The notes beneath the pieces were generated by a model. It searched no databases and had not been told where the DNA came from. It was given only the letters and a program-made list of their open reading frames with translations. The translations under genes and the position numbers were made by a program. From the NCBI GenBank assembly GCA_041687805.1, contig JBDNJK010000028.1:1-33123 (forward strand): a stretch of DNA of 33,123 bases. The letters run 5' to 3'. This stretch comes from SZUA-87 sp041687805. Lineage in GTDB: Bacteria > Actinomycetota > Acidimicrobiia > Acidimicrobiales > Aldehydirespiratoraceae. This document shows, one piece after another, positions 16,116-23,477 of this stretch; position 1 is the first letter of the stretch, and each line of letters starts with the position of its first letter.

Positions 16116-17350
16116 CCCAGCTAGATGCCATAGAAGATGCAATTGAGGCATTTCGACAGGGCGAGTTTTTGGTCGTGGTAGACGACGAAAACCGTGAGAA
16201 CGAAGGCGACCTGATCATCGCCGCTGACGCCATGACCGAAGAGAAGATGGCTCACATGATTCGCTACACCAGCGGAGTCATTTGCGCACCGATGCACGAC
16301 GACGACGCAGATCGTCTGAAGCTTCCTCTCATGGTCTACGAAAACACAGAGTCTCACCGCACCGCTTTCACGGTCACTGTCGACCGTATAGCGGGTAATT
16401 CGACTGGGATCTCGGCCGGAGATCGCTGCCGTACTGTCCGATCACTGGCCGACCCCGGCTCCGACCCGAGGGAATTCTCGCGTCCGGGTCATATCTTCCC
16501 GCTCAGGGCAAGGCCTGGTGGAGTCCTCAAGCGTGCGGGCCACACAGAAGCAGCGGTCGACTTGTGCCGTCTGAGTGGTCGCTGCGAAGTAGGCGTTCTG
16601 TGCGAGATCGTCAACGACGACGGAACCATGATGCGTCTTGCAGACTGCAGAAAATTCGCCGACGAGTACGGGCTGAAGCTGATCTCCATCGCCGACCTGA
16701 TTCGCTACCGGCGGCGTAGCGAGAAGCTGGTTCAACACTTCGCGGCAGCACGGATCCCCACGGTCCACGGTGAATTCACTGCTCACGCCTACCGGTCTGT
16801 GCTTGACGGTGTCGAGCATGTCGCATACGTGATGGGCGACGTCGATGGTGGCGATCCGCCGCTGGTGCGGGTCCATAGCGAATGTCTCACCGGCGATCTT
16901 CTGGCGTCCACCCGCTGCGATTGTGGACCTCAACTTCAATTGGCGCTCGAGCGAATCGGCCAAGAGGGTCGAGGAGTGCTGGTATATCTGCGTGGTCATG
17001 AGGGCCGGGGAATTGGAATCGCCCACAAGATTCGTGCCTACGCCCTGCAGGACGAGGGTCTCGACACTGTCGATGCCAACTCGGCTCAGGGCTTGCCGGT
17101 TGATTCCCGAGAATACGGCGTTGGGGCCAACATCTTGGCTGACCTCGGAGTCACCTCCATGAGGCTGATGACCAACAATCCCAGCAAGTTCGGCGGATTG
17201 GAAGGCTATGGCCTCGAAATCACCGAACGTGTGCCGATTGAGATAGAGCCCAATCCTGAAAACATCAGGTACCTGGAGACAAAACGCACCCGTATGGGTC
17301 ACGACCTACACATCGATCCGTCAACAGATGGTGAATCGGAGATCTCATGA
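16112..17350 (+). CDS. ribBA: Bifunctional DHBP synthase / GTP cyclohydrolase II
   Basis: RibBA supplies both starting compounds of riboflavin synthesis: 3,4-dihydroxy-2-butanone 4-phosphate from ribulose 5-phosphate, and the pyrimidine from GTP. The N-terminal RibB half (about residues 1-205) has DDENRENEGDLIIAADAMT, STGISAGDR, FSRPGHIFPLRA and RAGHTEAAVDL. The C-terminal RibA half has the zinc site Cys258, Cys269 and Cys271 (SECLTGD and RCDCG), then YLRGHEGRGIGI and NNPSKFGGLEGYGLEI. Catalytic motifs look intact in both halves. Start ATG 16112 has GGAGAG just upstream and overlaps ribE. Its end overlaps ribH by ATGA. The length is 412 aa. Confidence 0.97.
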   Translation: MTQLDAIEDAIEAFRQGEFLVVVDDENRENEGDLIIAADAMTEEKMAHMIRYTSGVICAPMHDDDADRLKLPLMVYENTESHRTAFTVTVDRIAGNSTGISAGDRCRTVRSLADPGSDPREFSRPGHIFPLRARPGGVLKRAGHTEAAVDLCRLSGRCEVGVLCEIVNDDGTMMRLADCRKFADEYGLKLISIADLIRYRRRSEKLVQHFAAARIPTVHGEFTAHAYRSVLDGVEHVAYVMGDVDGGDPPLVRVHSECLTGDLLASTRCDCGPQLQLALERIGQEGRGVLVYLRGHEGRGIGIAHKIRAYALQDEGLDTVDANSAQGLPVDSREYGVGANILADLGVTSMRLMTNNPSKFGGLEGYGLEITERVPIEIEPNPENIRYLETKRTRMGHDLHIDPSTDGESEIS

Positions 17351-17805
17351 TCGAGCGACAGAACTCACTCAACGGCTCAGGACTTCGAGTCAGTGTCGTG
17401 GCGGCGCGCTTCAACGATGCGATCGTGCGTCAGCTGGTGCACGGCGCTCACGAAACCCTGCTCCGTCTGGGTGTCGCCGACGACGACATCGATCTCACAT
17501 GGGTGCCCGGGGCGTTTGAGCTTCCCATGGTCGCCAAGATGAGAGCCGAGTCCGGGGTCGATGCTGTGATCTGTCTTGGTGCTGTGATCAGAGGTGCCAC
17601 GCCCCACTTCGAGTTCGTGTGCTCGCAGGCTGCATCGGGGATTGCGGCGGTCAGCATCGACACGGGAGTTCCGGCAATATTCGGCGTTCTAACCACCGAC
17701 ACCATCGATCAAGCTGTGGAGCGGGCCGGCACCAAGTCTGGAAACAAGGGTTCCGACGGTGCAATGGCTGCCGTCGAGATGGCCAGGCTCATCGCTCAGA
17801 GTTGA
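17347..17805 (+). CDS. ribH: 6,7-dimethyl-8-ribityllumazine synthase
   Basis: RibH condenses the ribitylamino-pyrimidine with dihydroxybutanone phosphate and forms icosahedral or pentameric shells. Conserved marks are VVAARFNDAIV at the N-terminus, WVPGAFELP, CLGAVIRGATPHFEFVCSQAASGI with the catalytic-region His, FGVLTTDTIDQAVERAG and KGSDGAMAAVEM. The 152-aa length is normal. It overlaps ribBA by ATGA. Its 3' end overlaps the end of the opposing glyoxalase-fold gene by 17 nt. No ribD (deaminase/reductase) gene accompanies this cluster, so that step must be encoded elsewhere. Confidence 0.96.
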   Translation: MIERQNSLNGSGLRVSVVAARFNDAIVRQLVHGAHETLLRLGVADDDIDLTWVPGAFELPMVAKMRAESGVDAVICLGAVIRGATPHFEFVCSQAASGIAAVSIDTGVPAIFGVLTTDTIDQAVERAGTKSGNKGSDGAMAAVEMARLIAQS

Positions 17806-18265
17806 TATTCCGGGTGGCATCTCGCACGGCCGAGTAGACCCGTTGGTTGTGGCTGAACTCGACGATGTTTCCGTCGGGATCTGCTATGGCACATATGTAT
17901 CCAACGGGCGGCCCAAGATCCGATACCGGCCAGTGGAGTGTGCCGGCGAGTTCGGCCTTGACAGCCAAGGCGTCGACGTCTTGGCGGCGTGGCATCTCGA
18001 TTCCGATGTGGGCCAGCGGCGACAGTGTGGAGGCCACTGACTCGTAGCCATCGGTCTTCTCGATCAAAACCAGGACGAATGGGTTGTCGGGCTGGTCGTC
18101 GTGCCCGATCCAAGCTGTGCGTCCGTCTGAGTCGGTGCGCTGATGGATCATCGTGAGCGGGGTCCATTCGAGCCACCAATTGAGGGATGCTTCGAGGTTT
18201 CGGACCGGTATTGCGACATGCGTCCACCTCGCAACGGCGGGTCCGGTAGTTGGGTCTTCGCTCAC
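17789..18265 (-). CDS. Glyoxalase/bleomycin-resistance fold (VOC) protein
   Basis: The 158-aa product begins its domain with WTHVAIPVRNLEASLNWWLEW and ends it with GYICAIADPDGNIVEFSHNQ, the typical vicinal-oxygen-chelate pattern. His in THVAIPV and Glu in NIVEFS are likely metal ligands. The substrate cannot be named. The frame is open upstream to 18427, but that part overlaps the phosphoesterase gene and has no VOC similarity. GTG 18265 is preferred; a TAAAAC box lies 7 nt before it and no Shine-Dalgarno is present. It is the last gene of a minus-strand group with the phosphoesterase and the M1 aminopeptidase. Confidence 0.82.
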   Translation of the reverse strand: MSEDPTTGPAVARWTHVAIPVRNLEASLNWWLEWTPLTMIHQRTDSDGRTAWIGHDDQPDNPFVLVLIEKTDGYESVASTLSPLAHIGIEMPRRQDVDALAVKAELAGTLHWPVSDLGPPVGYICAIADPDGNIVEFSHNQRVYSAVRDATRNINSER

Positions 18266-18275
18266 AGTGGATGTT

Positions 18276-19454
18276 TTAGCGTGTTGCAGGCATTGTTGCA
18301 GGCGGCGCAGGCTGTCGCGATCCTCGAGGCCACGTATGGCTGACAGAACGCTGATTGATCGAACCCGAGGACCATCTACCCCAGATACCGCCCACTGCCT
18401 TGCTCGTTCGTTCTGTCCAGTCGACACACGACGGTTCGGCCACCCGACGAACGGTTTGGCGGATGCCGCCCTCGTGAACTTCGTAGCCCGCCCACACCCC
18501 GGGATGGTCCTTTACTGATCCGACTTCGGTGACCAGCAGGCCGGCGACGTTGCGCGATCGGCAGCGATGGGTGTGGCCCGATGAGAAGACAATATCGGAA
18601 TTCGCATCGGCGAGAGCTCGCAGAACTTCGGTGGACTCGTTCGATCGGACCCCGGGTGGCCAGAAATAACGGACCGGAACATGTTCGAAATGGTGATGAG
18701 CAAGCACCAGCACTTGCCGATCCGTATCGACCGCCGACAGCAGCTGATCGAGGCGACCATGCAAGGTTCCCGAACCCTTGCCGGGAATTGTGGTATCGAC
18801 GGCCACCACCCGGACGGTGCCGAGGTCGTGGACTTGCACGTGGGCGCTGGACAACCCGAGCGTGCGAAGAGCGCTGCGGTGGTCGACCGCATCCTTGCCG
18901 TGGACTACATCGTGATTACCGGGAACGGCCATCACAGGTACGTCGATCTGGTCGAGCACATGGTTGAAGAGCTCCCAATGCCCCGGCAGTGCAGCATGTG
19001 TGATGTCTCCCTTGAACACAATCATCTCGGCCCCCCACCGCAGCGCTTCGTCAACTGCGGCCAGGGTGCATCGCAGCGGATATGAAACGGTGTTGTCGGG
19101 TCGATCCCGAATCGTGTGGGTCAAGCCAAATGCCTGCTCGCCGAGATGCATATCGCTGATGGTGGCGACTTTGGTTACGAGATCGCCCGGAAGTTCGGAC
19201 GAAGTTTGGGCGGTGATCCGCTCGACGTGACGATCATCGACGTGGAAATCGATTGGGTGCACAGATGCCGCGGCGATGCCGTCGATCTCGGCAACGCCGG
19301 GTCGCCCGGCATCGCCCAGCAGCGTCTCGACTCCAGCGCAGACCGCGGTGAGTCGCCCGGACGGCTGATTTCGCCACGCGACTTGCACGCTGTGTGCGTC
19401 GACAGCGAAGACCTCGATGTCGGGCAGGCGGGTGAACGGGAGTGTGAAGGCCAC
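18276..19454 (-). CDS. Calcineurin-like metallophosphoesterase with N-terminal extra domain
   Basis: All metal-binding blocks of the superfamily are present: ISDMHLG (Asp101, His103), KGD (Asp150), GNHD (179-182), AHHH (254-256) and GHTH (294-297). The product could hydrolyse cyclic nucleotides, phosphoesters or phospholipids. The first roughly 90 residues (EVFAVDAHSVQVAWRN and following) look like a small beta-sandwich of the kind found before purple-acid-phosphatase domains, without a signal peptide. The length is 392 aa. GTG 19454 is the start used, and no convincing ribosome binding site is visible. The C-terminal 15 residues after HTWPRGS are basic and low in complexity. It lies 41 nt after the M1 peptidase gene. 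Confidence 0.87.
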   Translation of the reverse strand: MAFTLPFTRLPDIEVFAVDAHSVQVAWRNQPSGRLTAVCAGVETLLGDAGRPGVAEIDGIAAASVHPIDFHVDDRHVERITAQTSSELPGDLVTKVATISDMHLGEQAFGLTHTIRDRPDNTVSYPLRCTLAAVDEALRWGAEMIVFKGDITHAALPGHWELFNHVLDQIDVPVMAVPGNHDVVHGKDAVDHRSALRTLGLSSAHVQVHDLGTVRVVAVDTTIPGKGSGTLHGRLDQLLSAVDTDRQVLVLAHHHFEHVPVRYFWPPGVRSNESTEVLRALADANSDIVFSSGHTHRCRSRNVAGLLVTEVGSVKDHPGVWAGYEVHEGGIRQTVRRVAEPSCVDWTERTSKAVGGIWGRWSSGSINQRSVSHTWPRGSRQPAPPATMPATR

Positions 19455-19495
19455 GTTCCGCTATCGGCCGACCGCTCGGCAAGCATGAGGGAGTG

Positions 19496-22024
19496 TCACG
19501 TGCGGATCCATGCCGAGAACCTTGCCGTCTCACGTTGGCGGGCCGCGATATTGATCTGCTGAGTTTCCAGATGCTGGGAGATTTGTTTGTCGCCCTGTGG
19601 CACCGGATGTGAGGCAAGGAAGCCAGAGACTCGCTTGGCGAGATCAGGAGTGTCGAGGGCAATGATTCCCTCCAACATCCGTGAGATCGAGTTGGACGGG
19701 AAGGTGGTGTTGATCTCCGTCCAGTTGGTCTCCACGAATTCCCAAGCCATCAGGCCGGCATGACGGTTGGTGAGAGCCCGGCGGATCAAATAGGGGCCGT
19801 CCTGGCTACGGATCCGACCATCAAGAGTGTCGGAAAGCGTGGCCGCCACCAAGTCCGGGTCTGGGAAGTCGGCTAGGGATCGTAGGTTTCGCTGCTCGCT
19901 CTGGGGGTCATCGGCGTTGAGCCATGCATCGCGGATGTGTTGGTAGTCGTCCGCATCGCCATGGTGAGCGACCCCGAATAGTGCAGCGGCCGCGACGGTG
20001 GGGTCGACATGACCGATCAGATTGCGACATTCGGCAACCGTTGCGGCATCATCGGCAACCGCGCCCATCAGTCGGATAAGCGTGGCTCTCAACTCACGTG
20101 TGCGATCGTTGTTGGACATGTCAGGAGTCATGCCGAGCGTGTCGGCCATTGGCCGTACAGCATTGGCGATTCTCGTTCTGAGAACTGATTGGGCGTCATC
20201 GTCGACGAAATGTGTGAGTCCGTCGAATCCGACGGATAGAGCCTGCCAAACGGTGAGGTCGGTGTCGGAGGCGAAGCTTTCAGCGGCCAACAAATATGAG
20301 GACGCCTCGTAACGTCCCGCCAGCGTGAGGGCCCACGCGTCGTCAATGAAGGCGTGTCTCTCAGGCGCATTGAGGCCCTGGCCTTTCTGGCCGATGATTC
20401 GCTGACGAATCGAATCGCTGAGTTGCACTCTGTAGAACCCGCTGCCGTCGGCATTGGCGCTCATGATGTGGGCCTCACCCGTGGTGAGATGAGTTTCAGG
20501 GCTGTCGAGCAGGATGCTCGTGGTGGATGACTCGCCGCTGGTGCGGATTCTGACAGGGACCTGCCACCTTCGATCGTCGGAAACCTCAGGGTCGAGTGTG
20601 AAGTGGGTCTGAGTGATGGTGGTGCCGTGGGCGTCCTCCTCGACTCCAACCAACGGATGCCCGCCCTGGAATATCCAACTCTTCATGATGTCGCCGACGG
20701 GTTGCCCGGTGACGTGCTCCAGCGATGCCCATAGGTCGCTGGTTTCGGTGTTGGAATAGGAGTGCGTTCGAAGGTAGTGGCGAACACCGTCGCGAAATTC
20801 GTCCTGGCCCAGGAACCGTTCGAGCATCCTCACTGTGGACGCACCCTTTTCATAGGTGAGGATGTCGAACATCCCCTCGGCGTCCTGGGGTGATACGACC
20901 GGGTATTCGATGGGCCGGGTGGAGTGAAGAGCATCGGTGCTGAATGCGGCAGCGCGGGCGCGACCGAACGTGGTCCACACATCCCAGTCGGGTCGGTATT
21001 GGTCGGAGCATTTGGTCTCCATGAACGTGGCAAACGCCTCGTTGAGCCAAATTCCTTCCCACCACTTCATCGTGACCAGATCACCAAACCACATGTGGGC
21101 CAGTTCGTGGTTGATCACATCGGCAACACGCTGCAACTCGGGCTGGCTGGCACGGCTCGGGTCGACGAGTAGAAGCACCTCGCGGAACGTGACGCATCCA
21201 AGGTTTTCCATTGCGCCGAAGGCGAAGTCGGGCACGGCCAACAGGTCGAGTTTGTCGGATGGGTATGCAATGTCGTAGTAGTCCTCGTAGTAGGCGAGGG
21301 CATGACGAGCGACATCGAGAGCAAATTCGGTGAGGTGTCCTTGTCCGGGGCGATGTATGACACGCACGGGTACGCCGCCCACATCGATCGGGTCGGTCGC
21401 CTCAAGCGGGCCGACTACGTATGCAACGAGGTAGGTCGACATGGGCATGGTGGCTGCGAACTGCACCCGTCGTCGACCGTCCGGGCCAACTTCATCCGAC
21501 ACAATGGCAGTGTTGGATACCGCAAGATGGTCCGGGTCGACCACAAGAGTTGATTCGAACACCGCTTTGTATGCAGGTTCGTCCCAGCAAGGGAACGCCC
21601 GTCTGGCATCGGTCGACTGGAATTGCGTGGTGGCTATCACCTGTTCGGTGCCGCTGTCGTCAGCGTAGGTGGAGCGATAGAACCCTTGAAGCATGTCGTT
21701 GAGCGTGCCGCTGAACTCGATGGTGAGCCGGGCGGGGCCGACGGCAAGGCCGGCATCGACCTGGATGTGGAGCCTCTCGGTGTCGGAAACAAGCCGAAAC
21801 GTCGGGTTGAAATCGACTCCGTCGACGGTGAGCACCACGTCGAATATTTTGAGATCGGCAGCGTTGCAAACGATCTCGTGAGTAGACCGGACACAATCGA
21901 TTTCGATGTCGACGCGGCCGGTGAAAGTGGCTGCGGAAATATCTGGCCGGAGCTCGATTTGGTAGCGACTCGGCACTATCGCGTCGGGAAGTCGTGGGTT
22001 GTCTGCTACGCCTGCGGTGGACAT
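19496..22024 (-). CDS. M1 family zinc aminopeptidase
   Basis: This is a gluzincin aminopeptidase that removes N-terminal residues from peptides. With the start used here, the substrate-anchoring GAMEN is at residues 270-274. The zinc motif is HELAH at 306-310 with the third ligand Glu329 in WLNEAFATF. The N-terminal beta domain (RYQIELRPDI, then TDARRAFPCWDEPAYKAVF) and a large helical C-terminal ERAP1-like domain complete the fold. The length is 842 aa. ATG 22024 is preferred to a start 14 codons upstream because GGGAG precedes it. No signal peptide is seen, so it is probably cytoplasmic. Annotation as PepN is possible but its specificity is unknown. Confidence 0.94.
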   Translation of the reverse strand: MSTAGVADNPRLPDAIVPSRYQIELRPDISAATFTGRVDIEIDCVRSTHEIVCNAADLKIFDVVLTVDGVDFNPTFRLVSDTERLHIQVDAGLAVGPARLTIEFSGTLNDMLQGFYRSTYADDSGTEQVIATTQFQSTDARRAFPCWDEPAYKAVFESTLVVDPDHLAVSNTAIVSDEVGPDGRRRVQFAATMPMSTYLVAYVVGPLEATDPIDVGGVPVRVIHRPGQGHLTEFALDVARHALAYYEDYYDIAYPSDKLDLLAVPDFAFGAMENLGCVTFREVLLLVDPSRASQPELQRVADVINHELAHMWFGDLVTMKWWEGIWLNEAFATFMETKCSDQYRPDWDVWTTFGRARAAAFSTDALHSTRPIEYPVVSPQDAEGMFDILTYEKGASTVRMLERFLGQDEFRDGVRHYLRTHSYSNTETSDLWASLEHVTGQPVGDIMKSWIFQGGHPLVGVEEDAHGTTITQTHFTLDPEVSDDRRWQVPVRIRTSGESSTTSILLDSPETHLTTGEAHIMSANADGSGFYRVQLSDSIRQRIIGQKGQGLNAPERHAFIDDAWALTLAGRYEASSYLLAAESFASDTDLTVWQALSVGFDGLTHFVDDDAQSVLRTRIANAVRPMADTLGMTPDMSNNDRTRELRATLIRLMGAVADDAATVAECRNLIGHVDPTVAAAALFGVAHHGDADDYQHIRDAWLNADDPQSEQRNLRSLADFPDPDLVAATLSDTLDGRIRSQDGPYLIRRALTNRHAGLMAWEFVETNWTEINTTFPSNSISRMLEGIIALDTPDLAKRVSGFLASHPVPQGDKQISQHLETQQINIAARQRETARFSAWIRT

Positions 22025-22053
22025 GGGCCAACTCCCTGAGATCGGATCAAGGA

Positions 22054-22080
22054 AGGCTATCGCCACCGTGTGAGCGTCAA
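22054..22080 (-). promoter_or_regulatory. Candidate promoter of the M1 peptidase gene
   Basis: On the minus strand TTGACG (22080-22075) and TAGCCT (22059-22054) are separated by 15 nt, slightly short of optimum. They lie 30-55 nt before the peptidase ATG, which has its own ribosome binding site. This agrees with divergent transcription from the intergenic region. Confidence 0.45.
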
Positions 22081-22122
22081 TTAACCGGGATCACCCCCGA
22101 TTTGGGCACATCGACATCGGAA

Positions 22123-22159
22123 CGTAAAGCAAATGACACCCATGTAACACAAATTTACG
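22123..22159. repeat. Inverted repeat in AT-rich intergenic DNA
   Basis: CGTAAA (22123-22128) and TTTACG (22154-22159) are inverted copies separated by 25 nt. They lie in the most AT-rich part of the region between the divergent M1 peptidase gene and the small ORF at 22211. The spacing is too wide for a single operator; it could be a weak hairpin or chance. Nothing else recognisable was seen between 22081 and 22190. Confidence 0.25.
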
Positions 22160-22210
22160 CTCTTATAGAAGTCGGAGAAGGATAAATCTACGATTCGAAG
22201 GGGCGTCCCC

Positions 22211-22348
22211 ATGAGAAATCATCAAATGTTCCAGATCGACCAAGATCCGATCGATTCGAACGAATGGTCCGAGTCGACTTTCGACATTGACGACGAGGCA
22301 TTCGCGCAAGCAATAGCCGCGGGTCGTCACGACCAACAGGCCGCCTGA
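22211..22348 (+). CDS. Small acidic ORF, 45 codons, unknown
   Basis: ATG 22211 opens a 45-residue frame ending at TGA 22346-22348. GAAGGGG at 22197-22203 is a well-placed ribosome binding site. The peptide is acidic and glutamine-rich, with FDIDDEAFAQAIAAGRHDQQAA at its C-terminal half. It has no membrane segment, no cysteine and no signal. I do not recognise it. It lies alone between the divergent M1 peptidase gene and the PfkB kinase gene, followed by a hairpin at 22355-22371, so it could be an independent small transcription unit. The GGGG of the ribosome binding site can pair with CCCC at 22207-22210, possibly masking it. It could also be non-coding chance. Confidence 0.5.
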   Translation: MRNHQMFQIDQDPIDSNEWSESTFDIDDEAFAQAIAAGRHDQQAA

Positions 22349-22354
22349 TCAAAC

Positions 22355-22371
22355 CGGGTCGATCCGACCCG
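22355..22371 (+). terminator. Hairpin after the small ORF
   Basis: CGGGTCG and CGACCCG form a 7-bp GC-rich stem with an ATC loop, 7 nt after the stop of the 45-codon ORF. There is no U-tract, which is common for terminators in GC-rich actinobacteria. A candidate -10 box for the next gene follows. Confidence 0.5.
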
Positions 22372-22392
22372 CCCATATCAGCCCGACAGCGC

Positions 22393-22398
22393 TAGGGT
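22393..22398 (+). promoter_or_regulatory. Candidate -10 box of the PfkB kinase gene
   Basis: TAGGGT fits TANNNT and lies 33 nt before the GTG start of the kinase gene, which also has GGGAG at 22421-22425. No clear -35 box is seen. It follows directly on the hairpin at 22355-22371. Confidence 0.35.
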
Positions 22399-22431
22399 CC
22401 CCGCGTCTCTGAAGCGATCTGGGAGCCAGCT

Positions 22432-23406
22432 GTGGAGCCGTCAATCGATGTCGTCGGGGTAGGCAATGCGATCGTCGATGTCATAGCGACCGTATCTCAC
22501 GAGTTCATAACGCAGCATGATCTGGTGAAAGGGGCGATGACTCTCATCGATGCCGACCGCGCCACGTCGCTCTATGAGCTCATGCCCCCCGGAATCGAAA
22601 GCTCCGGTGGTTCAGCTGCGAACACGTCGGTCGGAATCGTCAGCTTGGGTGGCAGATCCGCATTCCTTGGCAAGGTTCGAGACGATCAGCTCGGCGCGGT
22701 GTTCATACACGACCTTCGAGCAGCCGGAGTCCTCTTTGACGTTGCCCCGGGGGAGCACGGTGCGCCGACAGCGCGCTGTTTGATACAGGTCACCCCAGAC
22801 GCCGAACGCACCATGAACACGTTCCTTGGAAAGTCAGTCGACTTCTCGCCCGACGATGTCGACGAGGAGGTCGTGGCGTCAGCGGCGGTCACCTACTGTG
22901 AGGGCTACTTGTGGGACGCTGAAATCGCGAAGTCTGCAATGCACCGGGCCATGGATATTGCACACAGCAAGGGCCGGAAGGTGTCGCTCACGCTCTCTGA
23001 TTCGTTCTGTGTAGATCGACACCGTGAGGAGTGGCTCGACCTTCTGGCCGACAAGATCGATTTGGTTTTCGCCAACGAGGCCGAAGTTTGCTCGCTGTTC
23101 CAAACTGATGATTTCCAGTCGGCGTCCGATCAAATTCGAGACATCGTTGAAGTCTCTGCGCTCACTCGGTCGGCAGCCGGCTCGGTTGTTGTAGCCGGAG
23201 ACCGCACCATTCCGGTATCGGCTGTGGAGGTGGACGAGGTGGTTGATGCCACCGGCGCCGGCGATCTCTACGCCGCGGGATTTCTCTTTGGCGTGGCGCG
23301 AGGGTTTGGTCTGGGAGAGTGCGCTCACCTGGGTGGGCTTGCTGCCGCGGAGATTATCTCCCACATCGGTGCTCGGCCTCGACTGGAGTTGGCCAGCCTC
23401 ATCTGA
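22432..23406 (+). CDS. PfkB family carbohydrate/nucleoside kinase (adenosine kinase-like)
   Basis: This ribokinase-fold enzyme transfers phosphate from ATP to a sugar or nucleoside hydroxyl. Family marks are an N-terminal VVGVGNAIVDVIA, the glycine pair region SSGGSAANTSVGIVSLGG, and the C-terminal PfkB signature with DATGAGDLYAAGFLFG, where the last Asp is the catalytic base. At 324 aa it is the usual length. The N-terminus and the GGSAANT segment resemble the adenosine-kinase-like branch common in actinobacteria and alphaproteobacteria. Nucleoside genes (ada, upp) lie further along, but substrate assignment is inference. Start GTG 22432 has GGGAG 6 nt upstream. Confidence 0.88.
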   Translation: MEPSIDVVGVGNAIVDVIATVSHEFITQHDLVKGAMTLIDADRATSLYELMPPGIESSGGSAANTSVGIVSLGGRSAFLGKVRDDQLGAVFIHDLRAAGVLFDVAPGEHGAPTARCLIQVTPDAERTMNTFLGKSVDFSPDDVDEEVVASAAVTYCEGYLWDAEIAKSAMHRAMDIAHSKGRKVSLTLSDSFCVDRHREEWLDLLADKIDLVFANEAEVCSLFQTDDFQSASDQIRDIVEVSALTRSAAGSVVVAGDRTIPVSAVEVDEVVDATGAGDLYAAGFLFGVARGFGLGECAHLGGLAAAEIISHIGARPRLELASLI

Positions 23407-23450
23407 GTGTTGGTGTAGGGACGTTTCGCAGCGGCGCAATTTACAGCCTC

Positions 23451-23466
23451 GATAATAACCATTATC
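23451..23466 (+). promoter_or_regulatory. Palindrome before tetR, likely autoregulatory operator
   Basis: GATAATaaccATTATC has perfect 6-bp arms around 4 nt and ends 8 nt before the tetR start. It overlaps a likely -10 box (TATCAT, 23463-23468). TetR-family repressors typically bind such palindromes at their own promoter, so this is the best operator candidate for the tetR/di-iron/crotonase operon. Confidence 0.5.
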
Positions 23467-23477
23467 ATCACGACGTG
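23463..23477 (+). promoter_or_regulatory. Candidate -10 box for leaderless tetR
   Basis: TATCAT at 23463-23468 differs from TATAAT at one base and lies exactly 6 nt before the tetR GTG at 23475. No Shine-Dalgarno is present. The same geometry occurs before dxr, ispG and the adenosine deaminase gene. Confidence 0.45.

Noticed and set aside
16442..17302. 286-codon minus-strand open frame opposite ribBA
   Set aside because: It lies entirely opposite a well-supported gene and shows no family motif; it is typical of GC-rich antisense frames.
18266..18427. 54-residue N-terminal extension of the glyoxalase-fold gene up to 18427
   Set aside because: It overlaps the 3' end of the phosphoesterase gene, whose frame ends in a family-like segment there, and the extension has no VOC similarity.
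23319..23474. Longer TetR frame starting at 23319
   Set aside because: The added part overlaps the PfkB kinase gene, has no similarity to TetR proteins and crosses the likely operator.
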